Below, piece after piece: positions 19,639 through 27,517 of a DNA stretch of 46,339 nt. This DNA is from Anaerolineaceae bacterium (GTDB taxonomy: Bacteria > Chloroflexota > Anaerolineae > Promineifilales > Promineifilaceae). Both the position numbers and the translations under genes were made by a program. The stretch covers positions 1 through 46,339 of the forward strand of contig PABI01000156.1 in assembly GCA_002699125.1 (NCBI GenBank). The letters are read 5' to 3'. The notes beneath the pieces are model-generated. The model did not search any database, was not told where the DNA came from, and saw only the letters and a program-made list of their open reading frames with translations. How positions within the stretch are numbered: position 1 is the stretch's first letter; every line of letters begins with the position of its first letter.

Positions 19639-20517
19639 ATGTTTAAATTATTTGTTATCTTGACAATGAGTGTTGCCGGGGCCGCTTTTGCCTGGGGTGG
19701 ATTATGGTTGTGGGGAACGGCCGTATTCCTCCTTACGTTACTTGGCATTTGGACCTACACAAAATTTGGCTTCATTCGCATTCCCGAGATGGAGGTTGGT
19801 GTGATTTTTGACAAGCGGCAGCAGGCATTTGCCCGCTTTGTGCCCAGTGGGCGGCATCCATTTAACCCACTGATGGAGCAGTTTTCGCACACCATTCCTA
19901 CGGGATCTGGTTTGGCAAACGGCTGTTGCCAGGGTGTGCAAACCAACGGCGGCATTGCCCTGGACGTGGAGTGGAGCGTCAACTTTGACATTGATCCCTT
20001 CCAGATTAAAGCTTCATCCCGGCCAAAATTGGCTCGGAATTTGCCCAAAAAGGCCAACAGCATCGTCAGCAAACATCTGAACAACTGCCTGCGCCACGTC
20101 ATTGGCGAGATGACCATTGACCAGCTGTGTGAACCGGGCGCCACGCGGCGGCTGGAGCGGGCGGTGCGGCAGCAGTTAACATCTCGTTTGGCTGAAGCCG
20201 GGTTCTCCTTTTCCCGCGTTATGGTTGGGGCCATCGATATGCCGCGGCACGTCAAGGCCGCGTTGGAAGCGGCTCAGGAGCGGGCGGTACAAACCGAAAA
20301 TGAGGCACGCTCCCTGGCGCGTCTGCATGAGGTGGTAAGCCAATTCTCAGAAGCAGATATGCAGCGGCTGATGGAACTTGAGCGAATTCATACTTTAGGG
20401 CAAAATGGGGTGACCTTGGTGTATCCAACGGCCGTCAATCAGCCAACCAAAGCGGGACGGCCGTCTTACGCCAAGCTAAAGCGCAACGCAGCCACCATGC
20501 AGCCCGGAATCTCGTAA
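19639..20517 (+). CDS. SPFH/Band 7 membrane protein
   Basis: 292 aa. Two hydrophobic segments lie in residues 1-43. A stomatin-like domain follows (about 50-235): GFIRIPEMEVGVIFDKRQQAF, DVEWSVNFDIDPF, VGAIDMPRHVKAALEAAQERA. A short helical and basic tail closes the protein. SPFH proteins form oligomeric scaffolds on membranes and organise microdomains or regulate proteases. It is transcribed from the promoter at 19544 under two matched dyads, unusual regulation for this family and suggesting stress-specific expression. No NfeD-like or protease partner is adjacent. Confidence 0.85.
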   Translation: MFKLFVILTMSVAGAAFAWGGLWLWGTAVFLLTLLGIWTYTKFGFIRIPEMEVGVIFDKRQQAFARFVPSGRHPFNPLMEQFSHTIPTGSGLANGCCQGVQTNGGIALDVEWSVNFDIDPFQIKASSRPKLARNLPKKANSIVSKHLNNCLRHVIGEMTIDQLCEPGATRRLERAVRQQLTSRLAEAGFSFSRVMVGAIDMPRHVKAALEAAQERAVQTENEARSLARLHEVVSQFSEADMQRLMELERIHTLGQNGVTLVYPTAVNQPTKAGRPSYAKLKRNAATMQPGIS

Positions 20518-20591
20518 AATCAATTTCTATTTGAATTTGCAGTCGAGTAGCCGATCGAATAAATTATGAGTTACTCATAAAAAAAGATATT

Positions 20592-21047
20592 ATGAAAATT
20601 GCAATTGGCTCAGATGAGAAAACGCATTTAACAAACCACGTCGTGTCTTTGGTGCAAGAGAGCGGGCACGAGGTCGTTCTGTTTGGCCCACTGCGTGATG
20701 AAGCGCAAGATTGGCCAAACGTGGCCCGCGAGGTGGCGGAAACGGTGGCCAATGGGGCGGCTGATGAAGGCATTCTTTTTTGCTGGACGGGAACGGGTGT
20801 GAGTCTGGCGGCAAACAAGGTGCCGGGGATTCGTGCTGCGTTGTGTGATGAGGCGGGCACCGCGCGCGGTGCCCGCCTCTGGAATAAGGCCAATGTGCTG
20901 TGTCTCTCTTTGCGGCGCTTGTCGGAGGTGAAGGCTAAGGAGATTTTGGAAACCTGGTTCAACACCGCCTACGTGCCTAACGAAGTTGATGATCGCTGTC
21001 TGCGCCAGGTTGAAGCGTTGGAAGCGGCATACCGGTCTAAAGAATAA
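20592..21047 (+). CDS. RpiB/LacA/LacB-family sugar-phosphate isomerase, divergent
   Basis: 151 aa, normal for RpiB. The family core is present: MKIAIGSDE at the N-terminus, GILFCWTGTGVSLAANK with the catalytic-type Cys64, and VPGIRAALCDE followed by ANVLCLSLRR. RpiB interconverts ribose-5-phosphate and ribulose-5-phosphate. Two differences stand out: the usual SDHAG at residues 7-11 is SDEKT, so the His is lost, and the segment after ALC lacks the usual His. Substrate use may therefore differ or activity may be lost. A perfect 30-bp palindrome (20850-20879) lies in the coding sequence. The 3' end overlaps the convergent gene by 11 bp. Confidence 0.85.
   Translation: MKIAIGSDEKTHLTNHVVSLVQESGHEVVLFGPLRDEAQDWPNVAREVAETVANGAADEGILFCWTGTGVSLAANKVPGIRAALCDEAGTARGARLWNKANVLCLSLRRLSEVKAKEILETWFNTAYVPNEVDDRCLRQVEALEAAYRSKE
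20850..20879. repeat. Perfect 30-bp GC-rich palindrome inside the RpiB-like gene
   Basis: GAGGCGGGCACCGCG is followed directly by its exact reverse complement. It encodes the Asp-Glu-Ala-Gly-Thr-Ala-Arg-Gly-Ala-Arg stretch next to the nucleotide-fold core. Confidence 0.95.
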
Positions 21048-21660
21048 TTTGCTTGAAGATGTTGGTGGGGAAACGGCCGTTTTCCGCCAACTGCTGCCAC
21101 GAAGCTTTCCCCCACAAAACCAGCGTCAACTGTTCAAATTCCCGCTTTTGCTCCCGAGCCAGGCTTATTTGATTGAGCAAACGCCAGAAATCGGCCGCCA
21201 ACGGTGCGCGAAGCAGCTGATCTGCCTCGTCAAATGAGAGAAGTACAGGTTTCTCTACCTGCCCCAGAACATTTTCTCCCAAAAACTGCATAAAAACAGC
21301 GATTGGCTCGGCTTCGCCATATTCAGACCACCAGCTTGCCGTGGGCAGTGGCAGATTCAATTGGATTGCCAGTAAACGAATGCAGTTTTGTACCCAGGTG
21401 GTTAAATCATATTGATAGGCCAGGTCGGACAAATCAAAATAAGCAGCGACCTGGTTTAATTCTGCCAGCCGCAGGGCGGTGTCGGTTAGCAGCCGGTAGC
21501 GCAGCGGTGCATCTACCCCCTGAACATAGCTGCTTTGTCCGGCCAAAACGGCCGTAATCAAATTTGCTTTTGCTTCTATTAATCTATCTTTAAACGGCCC
21601 TGTTTGTGCCCGCGGCATTGGCTGCGGACGGCCGTTTGTTTCACTTTGTATACGCATCAT
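21037..21660 (-). CDS. Degenerate AAA_35-like domain protein without a P-loop
   Basis: 207 aa. It aligns by eye with the AAA-like domain AAA_35 of Chloroflexota and cyanobacteria. There, a segment such as CYVLxSRQMGKSSLM holds the Walker A motif; here the same place reads GQSSYVQGVDAPLRYRLLTD, with no GKS/T. The downstream features are kept: the DLSDLAYQYDLTTWV strand, the EPIAVFMQFL helix, Walker-B-like VLLSFDEADQLL (about 140-151), LTLVLWGKASWQQL and a final RFPTNIFKQIIL. It probably cannot bind ATP conventionally and could be a structural or sensor relic. It starts at ATG 21660 and converges on the RpiB-like gene. Confidence 0.65.
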   Translation of the reverse strand: MMRIQSETNGRPQPMPRAQTGPFKDRLIEAKANLITAVLAGQSSYVQGVDAPLRYRLLTDTALRLAELNQVAAYFDLSDLAYQYDLTTWVQNCIRLLAIQLNLPLPTASWWSEYGEAEPIAVFMQFLGENVLGQVEKPVLLSFDEADQLLRAPLAADFWRLLNQISLAREQKREFEQLTLVLWGKASWQQLAENGRFPTNIFKQIIL

Positions 21661-21921
21661 TATTACTCTACCTTTACCGGATGGCTCCCTTCACCCCCGG
21701 TTGTTATGTCGTGGTTAAAATTTACCTGGTTTGTGTGGGAGATTTTGTATTGTTATTTACAGTTGGGATGCTTAATTCTTCAAATCGTCACAAAAATAAA
21801 CGGATTGTTCACGCCTTTTCAGTGTCAGTTGGGGCTTAAAAGTAACGTTACCACGCTGGCCCCAAAGGTTTTTGCAGAAGAACTCTCACAAGTTTGATTG
21901 CTTTTAGGTCTTTTTGTGCCC

Positions 21922-21950
21922 TTGTGTACTGCGAACGAATGTTCTATAAT
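21922..21950 (+). promoter_or_regulatory. Promoter of the radical SAM gene
   Basis: TTGTGT (21922-21927), a 17-bp spacer, then TATAAT (21945-21950). The ATG lies 10 bp after the -10 box, so the leader would be only a few nucleotides. The rest of the 21661-21960 gap holds nothing else I can support. Confidence 0.65.
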
Positions 21951-21960
21951 TGTCCGCATT

Positions 21961-23184
21961 ATGGAAGCCATTGTCAAGCTGCAAGATATTGCCGTTAATA
22001 TGCATTTGGAGCCGGCGGAGGAAACAGATTTGCGCCCTGCACCGGAAGTTGCGCCTTGTGGCCAGGTGGTAACGCCACGCAATTCGCCAGAGGGCTCACC
22101 GGTTAAAAGGCGCAGCCATGCCGCAGCCAAGCAAGATGCATTGGGCATTAGCCATGCTGTGATGCCTGGTGGCAAGACGATGCCCATGCTTAAAACATTG
22201 CTCACGTCAGCCTGTGAGAGGGACTGTTATTACTGCCCCTTCCGCGCCGGGCGTAATTACCGGCGGCATAACTTCCAGCCGGAAGAGATGGCCAAGGCGT
22301 TTATGCAGCTGTACCGGGCGGGAATGGTCGAAGGATTGTTTCTCAGCTCCGGCATTATCAAAGGCAGCGTGGCAACGCAGGATCGTCTGCTGGAAACGGC
22401 CGAAATCCTGCGCCAAAAGTATCAGTTCAAAGGCTATTTACACCTGAAGGTGATGCCCGGTGCCGAAAAAGATCAGCTGCGCCACGCTATGACCCTGGCT
22501 AATCGGCTGTCGGTGAACCTGGAAGCACCCAACGACAAGCGGCTGGCGCTGCTGGCTCCCAAAAAGGTATTTTTGGAGGAGCTGGTACGGCCGTTACAAC
22601 TCATCGAGCAAATTCGGCAGGAAGAACCGGCGCATTTGGGTTGGAACGGTCGTTGGCCCTCTACCGTTACCCAGTTTGTGGTAGGCGCTGTTGGCGAAAC
22701 AGACGTAGAGATTTTGTCCACGACCGAATATTTGACCAAGCGTCTACACATCAAGCGCGCCTATTTTTCTGCTTTCAGCCCCATTCATGACACGCCGCTG
22801 GAGAACCAGCCGGCCGAAAACCCCATGCGCAAAGTGCGCCTCTACCAGACGTCGTTCCTCTTTCGTGATTATGATTTTGGTTTGGAGGAGATGCCGTTTG
22901 ACCAACAAGGCAATTTGCCGCTAGACATTGATCCCAAACTGGCCTGGGCGCAGGCCAACTTGCAGCATGATCCAGTCGAGTTAAACAAAGCCGAGCGCCA
23001 GGAGCTGCTGCGCGTGCCCGGCATTGGCCCCAAACACAGTCACACCATTCTCAACGCCCGGCGCAGGGGCCGGTTGAGCGAGCTTAACCATTTGCAGCAG
23101 TTGGGCATTGCGACCAAGCGGCTGGCTCCCTACGTGCTGCTGGATGGCAAACGGCCGTCTTTCCAGCTCCCCCTCAAACTCTAA
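21961..23184 (+). CDS. Radical SAM protein of the putative DNA modification/repair group
   Basis: 407 aa. The start MEAIVKLQDI is chosen at 21961, matching the short-leader promoter. The 4Fe-4S/SAM motif CERDCYYC has Cys85, Cys89 and Cys92. The order LKTLLTSACERDCYYCPFRAGR, then GLFLSSGI, then HLKVMPG, then NLEAPN fits the family known as putative DNA modification/repair radical SAM proteins. A helix-hairpin-helix DNA-binding motif is at the C-terminus (RVPGIGPKHSHTILNARRRG). The family is often found beside a uracil-DNA-glycosylase-like gene, but none is adjacent here. Its reaction is not established. The stop codon lies inside a heptamer array. Confidence 0.92.
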   Translation: MEAIVKLQDIAVNMHLEPAEETDLRPAPEVAPCGQVVTPRNSPEGSPVKRRSHAAAKQDALGISHAVMPGGKTMPMLKTLLTSACERDCYYCPFRAGRNYRRHNFQPEEMAKAFMQLYRAGMVEGLFLSSGIIKGSVATQDRLLETAEILRQKYQFKGYLHLKVMPGAEKDQLRHAMTLANRLSVNLEAPNDKRLALLAPKKVFLEELVRPLQLIEQIRQEEPAHLGWNGRWPSTVTQFVVGAVGETDVEILSTTEYLTKRLHIKRAYFSAFSPIHDTPLENQPAENPMRKVRLYQTSFLFRDYDFGLEEMPFDQQGNLPLDIDPKLAWAQANLQHDPVELNKAERQELLRVPGIGPKHSHTILNARRRGRLSELNHLQQLGIATKRLAPYVLLDGKRPSFQLPLKL

Positions 23185-23209
23185 TCTCCAATCTCCAATC
23201 TCCAGTCTC
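23180..23209. repeat. Heptamer array, GAGATTG family (complement orientation), over a stop codon
   Basis: TCTAATC, TCCAATC, TCCAATC, TCCAGTC in direct tandem. The TAA of the radical SAM gene (23182-23184) is part of the first unit. Only one arm is present. Confidence 0.85.
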
Positions 23210-23234
23210 CCCCAAAACCGGGTACAATTGCCCC

Positions 23235-24242
23235 ATGAATCCTGCCAAAACATTGCTTATCGTCATTTTTTTATTGCTGGTGGCTTGTGGTGGTGATGGG
23301 GATGATACGGCCGTTTCCCGCGAAACAACCGATAACACCGGCGCCCTCTTCTACATTTTGCAGGAGCCGCGCCGCCAGGCCTTAATGCGCTACGATTTTG
23401 CCAGCGGCAGCAGCCAGACGCTGTTTGAAGTGCCGGAAAACGCCTGGCTCAGCCACATGGCTGCTTCGCCCGACGGCAGCCAGATTGCCATGACCTATGC
23501 CCCTTCTCCTGGCGAAAACGAGATTCAGTTTGGCTACAGTAGCCTCTATTTACTCCTGGCCGATGGCCGCAGCGAGCCGCGCCTGCTCATTGAGCGCACT
23601 GCCGAACAGGAGGTCTTCTTCAATCCCACCTGGACACCGGACGGGCAGCAGCTTTACTATTCGCACGTGACGCCGTTGGACGAGGCGGCGTTTACCTTTC
23701 GTACGACTTTGGAGCGACTTGACCTGGCTTCGGGCGAGGTGACAGCGGTGGCCGAGAATGGCATCTGGCCGCGAGTTTCGCCCGACGGCCGTTCCCTGGC
23801 CTACGTAAGCATCGACCAGGATTCACTGCTGGCTGAGTTGATTGTGGCCGAGCCTGACGGCCGTAATCCTACCGTGCTGGTGACCCGCGACCGGTTCATG
23901 ACGTTGGACGCTCCGCTCTTTTCGGCTGATGGCCAATGGCTTTACTTTTCAGCCGTGGCGGAGCAGACCAGTTCAACCACCTGGTGGGAGCGTTTGCTGG
24001 GGGTAGAAGTGGCCTCGGCCCACAATTTGCCTTCCCGCTGGTGGCGTTTGCCGATAACGGGGGGCGAACCGGAACCGATCACCACAGAAGCGCGGGTGGG
24101 ACAATATGGGGTATTAGCGCCAGACGGCCGTTCCCTTGCTTTTAGCTCCCAATCCGGCATTTTTCTCATGCAGCCAGACGGCCGCGAAGTGCGCCAGCTC
24201 CTCGAACTGTCGGCGGCCGATTCACTGAGCTGGACGCCCTGA
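23235..24242 (+). CDS. Lipoprotein with TolB/WD40-like beta-propeller
   Basis: 335 aa. The signal peptide MNPAKTLLIVIFLLLVAC has its lipobox Cys at residue 18, so the protein is predicted to be lipid-anchored outside the membrane. About five PD40/TolB-type blades are marked by repeated SPDGxxIA/L patterns: ASPDGSQIAM, TPDGQQLYY, SPDGRSLAY, SADGQWLYF and APDGRSLAF. It is probably a binding or scaffold propeller. TACAAT (23223-23228) ends 6 bp before the ATG, so the mRNA is probably leaderless. The stop overlaps the next start (TGATG), which couples translation. Confidence 0.85.
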   Translation: MNPAKTLLIVIFLLLVACGGDGDDTAVSRETTDNTGALFYILQEPRRQALMRYDFASGSSQTLFEVPENAWLSHMAASPDGSQIAMTYAPSPGENEIQFGYSSLYLLLADGRSEPRLLIERTAEQEVFFNPTWTPDGQQLYYSHVTPLDEAAFTFRTTLERLDLASGEVTAVAENGIWPRVSPDGRSLAYVSIDQDSLLAELIVAEPDGRNPTVLVTRDRFMTLDAPLFSADGQWLYFSAVAEQTSSTTWWERLLGVEVASAHNLPSRWWRLPITGGEPEPITTEARVGQYGVLAPDGRSLAFSSQSGIFLMQPDGREVRQLLELSAADSLSWTP

Positions 24243-24613
24243 TGCCGCCCACACGCTTTGTCGGCGAGCCGATTGCGGTGGAGTTTGACAAACCACCTCT
24301 TTTTGCCAAGCAGCCACCTTGCCCGGATCGCTTTGTCTGGCGCGACAACTCTTTTGCGATTGTGGCTAATTTGCAGGAGTGGCGTGATTACGGCCGTCGT
24401 GGGCGAATGGCCAACAATATGCGGCCAGAAAATCTAAAAAAAGCGGCAAAACGGGGTTCGTGGGGTGTGGGGCGGTATTATTTTCGGGTGCAGGTGGCCG
24501 ACGGCCGTCTCTTCGAAATCTACTACGACCGGGCACCGAAAGGACAAGAGCAGCGGTTGGGGAGCTGGTTTTTGTACCGGGAGATTTTGCCCGATGAAAG
24601 CAGTAAAAAGTGA
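24242..24613 (+). CDS. DUF6504-like small protein
   Basis: 123 aa. The sequence pattern FVGEPIAVEFDKPPLF, CPDRFVWRDNSF, EWRDYGRRGRMANNMRP, GSWGVGRYYFRVQ and YYDRAPKG fits DUF6504, a small, probably cytoplasmic, Arg/Trp-rich family of unknown function often found in actinobacteria and Chloroflexota. It is translationally coupled to the propeller lipoprotein. The last residues (SSKK and stop) are encoded by a heptamer array, which may have extended or replaced the original C-terminus. Confidence 0.8.
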   Translation: MPPTRFVGEPIAVEFDKPPLFAKQPPCPDRFVWRDNSFAIVANLQEWRDYGRRGRMANNMRPENLKKAAKRGSWGVGRYYFRVQVADGRLFEIYYDRAPKGQEQRLGSWFLYREILPDESSKK

Positions 24614-24662
24614 AAAGTAAAAAGTAAAAAGATACTCCACTCTTCACTTCTTACTTTTCACT
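24602..24662. repeat. Heptamer array, AAAGTGA family, over a stop codon
   Basis: AGTAAAA, AGTGAAA, AGTAAAA, AGTAAAA, then a loop, then TCTTCACTTCTTACTTTTCA. This is an inverted repeat containing the TGA stop (24611-24613) of the DUF6504-like gene and filling the gap to the next gene. Confidence 0.9.
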
Positions 24663-24674
24663 GACGTCTCCCTC

Positions 24675-24875
24675 TCATTTCTTGCCAAACAAATTATCCA
24701 ACAGGCCCGACGCTTGACTGGCTGTGTTGGGGTTCTCAACCAGGTTATCCAGTTGTCCAGCCAGAGGGGCTGGTAATTTCTCTTTGAGGAAATCCAAGAC
24801 GGCTTCGGCCGCTTTTCTGGCCTGGTCTTCCGGCAATCCCGTTCTTTCTGACACCATTTTCACTAATTCGTCCAT
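24675..24875 (-). CDS. Small helical protein of unknown function
   Basis: 66 aa. The pattern MDELVKMVSERTGLPEDQAR, AAEAVLDFLKEKLPAPLAGQ and a C-terminal GLLDNLFGKK is a small all-helical type common in bacteria (DUF2267/DUF2780-like). I do not know its role. AAGGAG lies 8 bp before the ATG, a good ribosome-binding site. It stands alone between the convergent DUF6504-like gene and the aldo/keto reductase gene. Confidence 0.8.
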   Translation of the reverse strand: MDELVKMVSERTGLPEDQARKAAEAVLDFLKEKLPAPLAGQLDNLVENPNTASQASGLLDNLFGKK

Positions 24876-24953
24876 GTTTTTCTCCTTTGTATTGTGTTGC
24901 TATGCTTTTGACACGATTTTAACCAGATAGGTCACAATTTTTGTCCTATTCCC

Positions 24954-24987
24954 ATTTTTTACTTTGCACTCTATCACTTTTCACTGC
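24954..24987. repeat. Heptamer array, AAAGTGA family (single arm), over a stop codon
   Basis: TTTTTAC, TTTGCAC, TCTATCA, CTTTTCA, CTG in tandem. On the minus strand it contains the TGA stop (24974-24976) of the aldo/keto reductase and encodes its last few residues. Confidence 0.75.
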
Positions 24988-26494
24988 TTTGACGCATTTC
25001 TCGCCACGATTCAGCTCGATTTTTCACAGGAGTCGGTTGAGCCAGATCAGCCAAAACATCCAGGACGTACGGCTGTTGTCGCATGCCGACCAGCACGCAG
25101 CTCACGCCGGCGCTGCTGCGCAGGGCGCGTACGGCCGTTTGGCTCAATGTTTCTGCCTGCCAATCAGGATCGGCAGCAACGGCCGTTTCCTTGATGCGCG
25201 TGGTGCGTTTGGCTGCCTGCTCCTGATAATACGCGCTTAACGCCGCCAGAGCGATATTGGCCGCCTCCACATACCCATCGAGCCACAAAGCGACTTCAGC
25301 GGGCAAATTTGGGCGGTTGGAGAGGAATTCTACGGCCGTTTGCGAGCGCGGTAGAATAAAGCGTGCTTTCACGTCTTGCCAGTTCTGAAACGTGCCAAAA
25401 CCACCCCAATTGCCTTCCAACATGCGCCCGACAGAGAGGTAATCAAGCAGCTGCTGATTGGTTTCGTGGTCCAGATTGAGAGTGGCCAGATATTGGCTGG
25501 CAAACTGAGTTTCCAGCTGCACGCAACTGTCAACCGCGGTTGACACCTCCTCCGGTGTGGCCGGGTAGCTGGGGGGCAGCACGTCAGCCAAACGGGTCAA
25601 TGACTCCTGCACGATGGCGTTGAGCGGCCGGTTGACCAACACCGCCAAATGATGCACCTGGGCAAACTGTAACACGGTTTGACCATCTGGTTGGTTGGCT
25701 TCGGTGGCTGCGCCGGTTTCCAGCAGGTTCATGGGCAACTGCACCCAGCGGAAATGATGGTCGGCGCTAATCTCTTGGGCAATGTGCCAGATGCGGCTGA
25801 GATCAGTAAAGGTGTAGCTGCGGGCCGGTTCGGGAAAGGTATTGGAGCTGATGCCGTAGCTTTGGATACGGCCGTCGGCCACCGCCTGCTCTAAAAATTC
25901 AAACGCCAGCCGGATGCGCTGGTAGTAGGTGCGGCGCGCTTCGTCTAGCGGGATTGGACGGCGTTGGGCCCAGCTTAGATAATATTCCGGGTTGTGCAGC
26001 AGAAAGACATCCAGCGTTTCCAAATTCAGCCGCTCCAGGCTGCGGGTGAGCTGATCGTCCAGGAACTCGGGATGGATACAATGGTCCAGCCCTTCGGCAT
26101 ATTTCACTAGGTTGGGAAACGGCCGTCCCTCTTTTTTGCGCTGTTGGGCCAAAGCATAGTTAAATCCCTGCAAATAGCCGGCTTTCGAGACGATAACGAC
26201 CTGCTCCCGCTGTAAGTTACCAGCATCAATCTGCTCTGCCAGGATGCGGCTAATCAGCCGCTCAGAGCCGCCATCCCCGTAATTACTGCTGGTGTCGATG
26301 AGATTGATGCCGCTTTGCAGCGCCTGCCGCAGCGCTTGCTCGTGGGTTTTCTCACCGGCCGCCACGCGGTAGCTGCCAAAGCCTGCCTGGCTAATTTGCC
26401 AGTTCAGTTCGTCTATCATGGTTGTACAGACGTCAGGATGCTGCTGGAAGTAAGATTGTGTGGCAACGGCCGTTGCTTTACCTGGAATGCCCAT
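24974..26494 (-). CDS. Aldo/keto reductase with long C-terminal extension
   Basis: 506 aa, against about 300-330 for the usual AKR fold. The N-terminal AKR features are present: FGSYRVAAGEKTHEQAL, INLIDTSSNYGDGGSE (the DxxxxYG signature with catalytic Asp and Tyr), VIVSKAGY with the catalytic-type Lys, and LDVFLLHNPE with the active-site His. Most of the extra length follows residue ~300, including a helical insertion before a final SAGVSCVLVGMRQQPYVLDV that resembles the AKR end. The start may be at 26494 or at Met26 (MIDELNWQIS, 26419). One of three GTCAACCGCGGTTGAC palindromes lies in the coding sequence (25529-25544). Confidence 0.85.
   Translation of the reverse strand: MGIPGKATAVATQSYFQQHPDVCTTMIDELNWQISQAGFGSYRVAAGEKTHEQALRQALQSGINLIDTSSNYGDGGSERLISRILAEQIDAGNLQREQVVIVSKAGYLQGFNYALAQQRKKEGRPFPNLVKYAEGLDHCIHPEFLDDQLTRSLERLNLETLDVFLLHNPEYYLSWAQRRPIPLDEARRTYYQRIRLAFEFLEQAVADGRIQSYGISSNTFPEPARSYTFTDLSRIWHIAQEISADHHFRWVQLPMNLLETGAATEANQPDGQTVLQFAQVHHLAVLVNRPLNAIVQESLTRLADVLPPSYPATPEEVSTAVDSCVQLETQFASQYLATLNLDHETNQQLLDYLSVGRMLEGNWGGFGTFQNWQDVKARFILPRSQTAVEFLSNRPNLPAEVALWLDGYVEAANIALAALSAYYQEQAAKRTTRIKETAVAADPDWQAETLSQTAVRALRSSAGVSCVLVGMRQQPYVLDVLADLAQPTPVKNRAESWREMRQSSEK
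25528..25545. other. Candidate parS-like palindrome, copy 1 (inside the AKR gene)
   Basis: TGTCAACCGCGGTTGACA, a perfect 18-bp palindrome. It is the same core as at 26602 and 29562 and encodes VSTAVDS in the aldo/keto reductase. Confidence 0.6.
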
Positions 26495-26586
26495 AAATAT
26501 CTCTCGTTGATCCCTTTATTTCTCTCTGTTTTCTGCGTCCCCAATCGTAGAACGTAACGCCAGAATCGACAATGCATTTACATAAA

Positions 26587-26617
26587 TGTTTCCCGTGAAA
26601 CGTCAACCGCGGTTGAC
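26587..26617. other. parS-like site plus palindrome copy 2
   Basis: TGTTTCCCGTGAAACG (26587-26602) differs from canonical parS (TGTTTCACGTGAAACA) at two positions. It runs straight into GTCAACCGCGGTTGAC (26602-26617), sharing one base. It lies about 900 bp from the parB stop, upstream of the orphan response regulator. Confidence 0.65.
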
Positions 26618-26757
26618 AGTTTTACCGTGGCCTGGAGTAGCGACGCACAATTTTTAGTCGATCCAGGGTAGACTTTTTGTCATGGTTGCTTGCCTCACCA
26701 TAAACTACCCCGTATAGTATAAACGGTGATATATTGGCCGGACTTGGAGATTGAGTG

Positions 26758-27501
26758 ATGGTAAACAAAGAAAAAGTTCTGGTAATAGATGACAGCCGGG
26801 AAATGTTGCTGGTGATGAAACATTTGCTGCTCAATAATGGCTACCAGCCCCTGCTGGCAGAAAACGGTCTGGCTGGGTTAGAAATGGTGGAAGAACATGA
26901 TCCAGACCTGATTGTGCTGGATTTGAGTATGCCCGTTGTAGATGGCTGGCAGGTGTGTGAGCGAATTCGCGAGAAATCGGCCGTGCCTATCATCATTTTA
27001 ACGGCCGCACACGTCACCGATGAAGATACAGTACGGGGTCTGGATCTGGGAGCCAATGATTACGTCACCAAGCCGTTTAACCAGCAGGTTATGCTGGCCC
27101 GCATTCGCTCAGCTTTGCGCTGGTCGCCCAAAGCGCCAGATGGCAAAGTGTATGAAGATGACACCCTCTCGATTGATGTGCGCAAGCGGGAAGTGATTAA
27201 AGACGGGGAGCTGCTCAAGCTAACCAAGAAGGAGTTTGCGCTGCTGACAGCCCTGGTAATGGACTCTCCGGCCGTGGTGGATCACGAGAGATTATTTGCT
27301 AAAGTGTGGGATAGTTCTTACACGTTTGACGTCAACTACGTGCGGATTTTTGTGGGGCATCTGCGTAAAAAGCTGGAAACGGATCCGTCAAATCCTGATT
27401 ATATTCACAATGAACGCGGCGTAGGCTACCGTTTTGAGCGGCTTGATGAAGAAGCCGTTTCTGCCAATGGCCCTATGGTGATGGCCAAGGCGGATTCATA
27501 A
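26758..27501 (+). CDS. OmpR/PhoB-type response regulator (orphan)
   Basis: 247 aa. Receiver domain: VLVIDDSREM with Asp11 and Asp12, phosphoacceptor Asp55 in LIVLDLSMP, and Lys in YVTKPFNQQ. C-terminal winged helix (about 145-235): LTKKEFALLTALV, AKVWDSSYTFDVNYVRIFVGHLRKKL and ERGVGYRFE. It should bind direct-repeat DNA sites when phosphorylated. The start ATG at 26758 has GGAG 9 bp upstream; a GTG sits just before it. No histidine kinase is adjacent. It converges on parB with a 16-bp gap. Confidence 0.95.
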   Translation: MVNKEKVLVIDDSREMLLVMKHLLLNNGYQPLLAENGLAGLEMVEEHDPDLIVLDLSMPVVDGWQVCERIREKSAVPIIILTAAHVTDEDTVRGLDLGANDYVTKPFNQQVMLARIRSALRWSPKAPDGKVYEDDTLSIDVRKREVIKDGELLKLTKKEFALLTALVMDSPAVVDHERLFAKVWDSSYTFDVNYVRIFVGHLRKKLETDPSNPDYIHNERGVGYRFERLDEEAVSANGPMVMAKADS

Positions 27502-27517
27502 AATAGCTGCCCGCTGT

